Assembly: GCF_002027705.1 (NCBI RefSeq) | Contig: NZ_MBTG01000066.1 | Location: 1-64,000, forward strand | From: Paenibacillus ferrarius | Lineage (GTDB): Bacteria > Bacillota > Bacilli > Paenibacillales > NBRC-103111 | Length of the DNA stretch: 64,000 nt | Reading direction: 5' to 3' | Shown here: positions 61,179 through 64,000 of the stretch, one piece after another | Position numbering within the stretch: position 1 is the first letter of the stretch | Layout of the letters: every line of letters begins with the position of its first letter | Made by a program: the position numbers and the translations under genes | The notes under the pieces: generated by a model | Database searches by the model: none | Seen by the model: the letters and a program-made list of their open reading frames with translations, nothing else | What the model was told of the DNA's origin: nothing

Positions 61179-64000
61179 ATGACGCAAGCGATAGATACAA
61201 GTATCTCGGTGATGCCGGATGCGATCAGGAACATGCAGGTTACAATGCAAACAGCAGGTGATCTTGACAATGCGAATAAATTAGGGCAATTGCTTGACAA
61301 AATTCAGTCTGGACGCATGAATATTGCCTTCTGTGGGCATTTCTCAGCTGGGAAATCCACTTTGATTAATCAACTGTGCGGGCACGCTTTGCTGCCTTCC
61401 AGTCCTATTCCAACAAGTGCGAATATCGTAAGCATACGCAATGGGGCACCGGGCGCTCATGTTAGTCATCGCTTGCGAAATGAGGATGCAGGGGTACACG
61501 CGAAGCAAACGACAATTGCTCTGGAAGAGCTGGATGCTTATTGTGTCAATGGGACGGATATTGAAACGGTAGAGATCACCTATCCGATTGCTTTTTTGGG
61601 CGAGCATACGGCGCTGCTGGATACCCCTGGAATTGATTCAACGGATGATGCCCATCACCAATCCACAGAGTCGGCCTTGCATTTGGCTGATGTGGTGTTC
61701 TATGTGATGGACTACAACCATGTGCAGTCGGAAGTTAATCTCGCGTTCACGAAAAGGATGAAAGAATGGGGCAAGCCTCTCTACCTGATTGTCAATATGA
61801 TTGACAAACACAAGGAATGGGAGCTGCCTTTTGCACAGTATCAAGAAGGGACGAAGCAAGCCTTTTTGAGCTGGGGCATCGAGCCGGACGGCCTACTGTT
61901 CGTTACGATGAAGGAGCCGAGCCATCCGCATAATGAGTATGCGAAATTGCAATGGCTGCTTAGCCGTTTGATTGAGCGCGGTGATGAGCTGCGCAGCTAC
62001 AGCATCGACGCTTCCGCGCGTTATTTGGCAGCGGAGCACGGCAAGTGGCTGGCTGAACAGCATGAGCCGCTCAAGGCGGAGCTTATGGAGCAAATCAGCC
62101 AAGAAGGCGACGTGCAGGAGATTCAGGCGCAAAGTGCTGCGAAGCAGGCGGAGCTTGCGGCTTTGAAGGGGCTGCCGGAAGCTTTGACGGCAAGCTTGCG
62201 CAAGGAAGTTGGCGTGATCATCGAGAACGCCAATATTACACCGGCTTTGACCCGGGATCAGGCGCACTCGTATCTGGAGAGCCGCAAGCCAGGGTTCAAA
62301 GTTGGTTTCTTCTCGCGAGCCGCACAAACGGCTGCAGAGACGGAGAAACGGTTAGCTTCGTTTCAAGCAGATCTAGCTGAGCAAGTAGAAGCGCAGATCG
62401 ACTGGCATCTGCGTGATGCTTTGAAAAAGGCTGCGCAGAGCAATGGGCAGTTCGATACGGCGCTTATTGCGCAGATTGAAGCCATTCAAGTTCCTGTGAC
62501 AACGGCATGGTTGGCGTCACAAGTGAATGCCGGCGCTACTTTCGGCGGTGAATATACGCTGAATTATATGAAACAGGTGTCATCGGACATTAAGCAGCAA
62601 TATCGCAAAATGGCTTTTGCGGTCATTGATCTGCTGGCGGATGCTGTCCGCGAGCATTCTGCGCAAGCGATCGCTGCGCTTGCCGCAGAGCTTGACTCGC
62701 TTGGCGTTCGCCTAAGCGCGAGCAGGGAACTGCAGCGCCTCGAAGATGCCGAGGCGGCAGGTACCGCCCAGCTGCTGGCTATGGCCAGCTGGCGGAAACC
62801 CGCTGCGCCGGCGCTGCCGGACGCGCAGCTGTACACAGCCATGGAGGAGACGGCAGCCGCCCCGCTTAGCGGGGGGCTGGTCGGTGACTCCGTCACCTGC
62901 TCGCCTATGCATCCAAGTCTGGCCGCAACCTCCATGGATAAGATACTGCAGGCCGCCGCGACAGCGTCAGCGGCCGCAGGCGCCACGGCTGCCCCTGTGG
63001 AGGCAGCCGCTGCTCCAGCGCCTACCGCGTTCACCTCAGGTGAACACGGCAGGCGCATGGAGCGCAAGGCCGCCGACTTGCAGGCGGCCTCGAGCCTCAT
63101 CGACGCTTTGCCGTCGATGAAGTCGATCGCGCGCTCCATGCGCGATAAATCGGAACGTCTGCGGCAGCGGACGTTCACGATCGCCTTGTTCGGCGCTTTC
63201 AGTGCCGGCAAATCCTCTTTCGCGAATAGCTTGATTGGCGAAAGAGTGCTGCCGGTCTCGCCGAACCCGACGACGGCGGCGATCAATAAGATCATGCCGC
63301 CGCAAGAAGGATGGCCGCATGGTACGGCCAAGGTGAAGATGAAGAAAGCTGACGCGATTCAGGAGGATGTCCTGTATTCCTTGGAAATTCTAGGCGTGCC
63401 GGCCTCAGATATGGCGTCTGCGCTGAAACGCATTAGCGCACTTTCGCCATCGGATGTAACCGCCAAAGGAAAACCGCATTATTCTTTCTTGAAAGCTGTA
63501 GAGAAAGGCTGGTCACTGGCAGCGGATCAGTTGGGTTCCGAGCTCAAAATCACAAAAGAAGAATTCCCCAGCTATGTGGCTGATGAATCCAAATCTTGTT
63601 TTGTAGAATTTATAGAACTGTATTATTCAAATCCTTTGACGGACCAAGGCATTATTTTCGTCGATACGCCTGGAGCCGATTCGATTAATGCCCGTCATAC
63701 GGGAGTAGCCTTTAATTATATTAAGAATGCCGATGCTATTCTGTTCGTGACATATTATAATCATGCGTTCTCGCAAGCGGATCGTGAATTCCTTCTGCAG
63801 CTTGGCCGCGTCAAGGATAGCTTTGAAATGGATAAAATGTTTTTCATCGTCAATGCCGCTGATCTTGCAGCTAGCCGTGAAGAGTTGGATGGGGTCATTA
63901 AACATGTGGAAACGAACTTGCTTCAGCATGGAATCCGAAATCCAAGAATTTATCCGATCTCCAGTTATTTGGCTTCCGAAGGGAAAATAAATGGCGATGA
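61179..64000 (+). CDS. dynA: Tandem dynamin-like GTPase (DynA type), 3' end outside window
   Basis: At least 940 residues run off the window with no stop. Two dynamin modules are visible. The first has P-loop GHFSAGKST (53-61) and LLDTPGIDS (near 147); the second has GAFSAGKSS (near 670) and VDTPGADS (near 828). Bacillus subtilis DynA likewise carries two GTPase modules and drives membrane fusion and stress or phage defence. An Ala/Pro-rich linker (about 575-615) separates them. AAGGAG is 12 bases before ATG 61179; an upstream ATG at 61171 stops at once. The segment 62650-63110 is GC-rich. Confidence 0.9.
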   Translation, partial: MTQAIDTSISVMPDAIRNMQVTMQTAGDLDNANKLGQLLDKIQSGRMNIAFCGHFSAGKSTLINQLCGHALLPSSPIPTSANIVSIRNGAPGAHVSHRLRNEDAGVHAKQTTIALEELDAYCVNGTDIETVEITYPIAFLGEHTALLDTPGIDSTDDAHHQSTESALHLADVVFYVMDYNHVQSEVNLAFTKRMKEWGKPLYLIVNMIDKHKEWELPFAQYQEGTKQAFLSWGIEPDGLLFVTMKEPSHPHNEYAKLQWLLSRLIERGDELRSYSIDASARYLAAEHGKWLAEQHEPLKAELMEQISQEGDVQEIQAQSAAKQAELAALKGLPEALTASLRKEVGVIIENANITPALTRDQAHSYLESRKPGFKVGFFSRAAQTAAETEKRLASFQADLAEQVEAQIDWHLRDALKKAAQSNGQFDTALIAQIEAIQVPVTTAWLASQVNAGATFGGEYTLNYMKQVSSDIKQQYRKMAFAVIDLLADAVREHSAQAIAALAAELDSLGVRLSASRELQRLEDAEAAGTAQLLAMASWRKPAAPALPDAQLYTAMEETAAAPLSGGLVGDSVTCSPMHPSLAATSMDKILQAAATASAAAGATAAPVEAAAAPAPTAFTSGEHGRRMERKAADLQAASSLIDALPSMKSIARSMRDKSERLRQRTFTIALFGAFSAGKSSFANSLIGERVLPVSPNPTTAAINKIMPPQEGWPHGTAKVKMKKADAIQEDVLYSLEILGVPASDMASALKRISALSPSDVTAKGKPHYSFLKAVEKGWSLAADQLGSELKITKEEFPSYVADESKSCFVEFIELYYSNPLTDQGIIFVDTPGADSINARHTGVAFNYIKNADAILFVTYYNHAFSQADREFLLQLGRVKDSFEMDKMFFIVNAADLAASREELDGVIKHVETNLLQHGIRNPRIYPISSYLASEGKINGD

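Overview
The window looks like a chromosomal segment of a Paenibacillus-type endospore-forming member of the Bacillota. Three things point there: gene order follows the Bacillus subtilis ypi-qcr-ypj-dapB-mgsA-bsh-cca-birA-panBCD-dinG and asnS-dnaD-nth neighbourhoods; there are sporulation-linked families (YpjB, GerMN, a YjcZ-like peptide, SLH protein) and bacillithiol synthesis genes; and ribosome binding sites are strong AGGAGG types. Overall base composition is moderate, with several very GC-rich patches inside genes.

Layout. 1-1.7 kb: an IS91-family (HUH, rolling-circle) transposase with an overlapping zinc-ribbon ORF and a long inverted repeat downstream. 1.8-5.0 kb: a conserved protein of unknown function, an IDEAL-domain protein, an LCP cell-wall ligase and a DUF2487 (YpiF) protein. 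5.1-7.5 kb: qcrABC, the menaquinol:cytochrome c reductase (bc complex). 7.5-23.2 kb: ypjA, ypjB, a reversed YitT-type gene, mazG, a TPR gene, then dapB-mgsA-bshB1-bshA-cca, birA, a structured leader with an attenuator-like terminator, panB-panC-panD, a TPR gene, dinG and rex. 23.2-23.9 kb: a gene-free block of pentanucleotide repeats and spaced palindromes. 23.9-34.4 kb: pit/DUF47 phosphate uptake (minus strand), mtaD, ypmB, a two-gene cassette of a membrane-anchored protein and an FtsH-like protease, hbd-ackA, asnS and dnaD.

34.9-45.7 kb: a minus-strand operon proB-proS-proA-proC-mtnW-mtnX-mtnB preceded by a T-box leader that fits proline. mtnE lies upstream on the same strand and mtnU is divergent from it, so proline supply and methionine salvage are physically merged. 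45.8-50.7 kb: T-box-controlled glyS, a cysteine dioxygenase-like gene, a decayed SDR gene, WYL and LysR regulators, and a small membrane protein. 50.9-52.2 kb: two copies of a palindrome-array element flanking about 470 bp of a 9-bp repeat. 52.2-64 kb: a 35-residue YjcZ-like ORF, leuCD, a cell-wall amidase, a GerMN lipoprotein, a large SLH protein, nth, a small unknown gene, and a tandem dynamin-like GTPase (DynA type) cut by the window end.

The observations I rate highest are: (1) a dispersed 16-bp palindrome family (13 copies) whose centres are spaced 50-51 or 61-62 bp, differing by one helical turn; (2) a split FtsH-like arrangement in which the protease lacks the extracytoplasmic domain and a translationally coupled partner supplies a membrane-anchored external domain; (3) methionine-salvage genes placed downstream of a proline T-box; and (4) a mutually exclusive hairpin system ahead of panB. 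All coordinates and pairings were read by eye; no database search was run.
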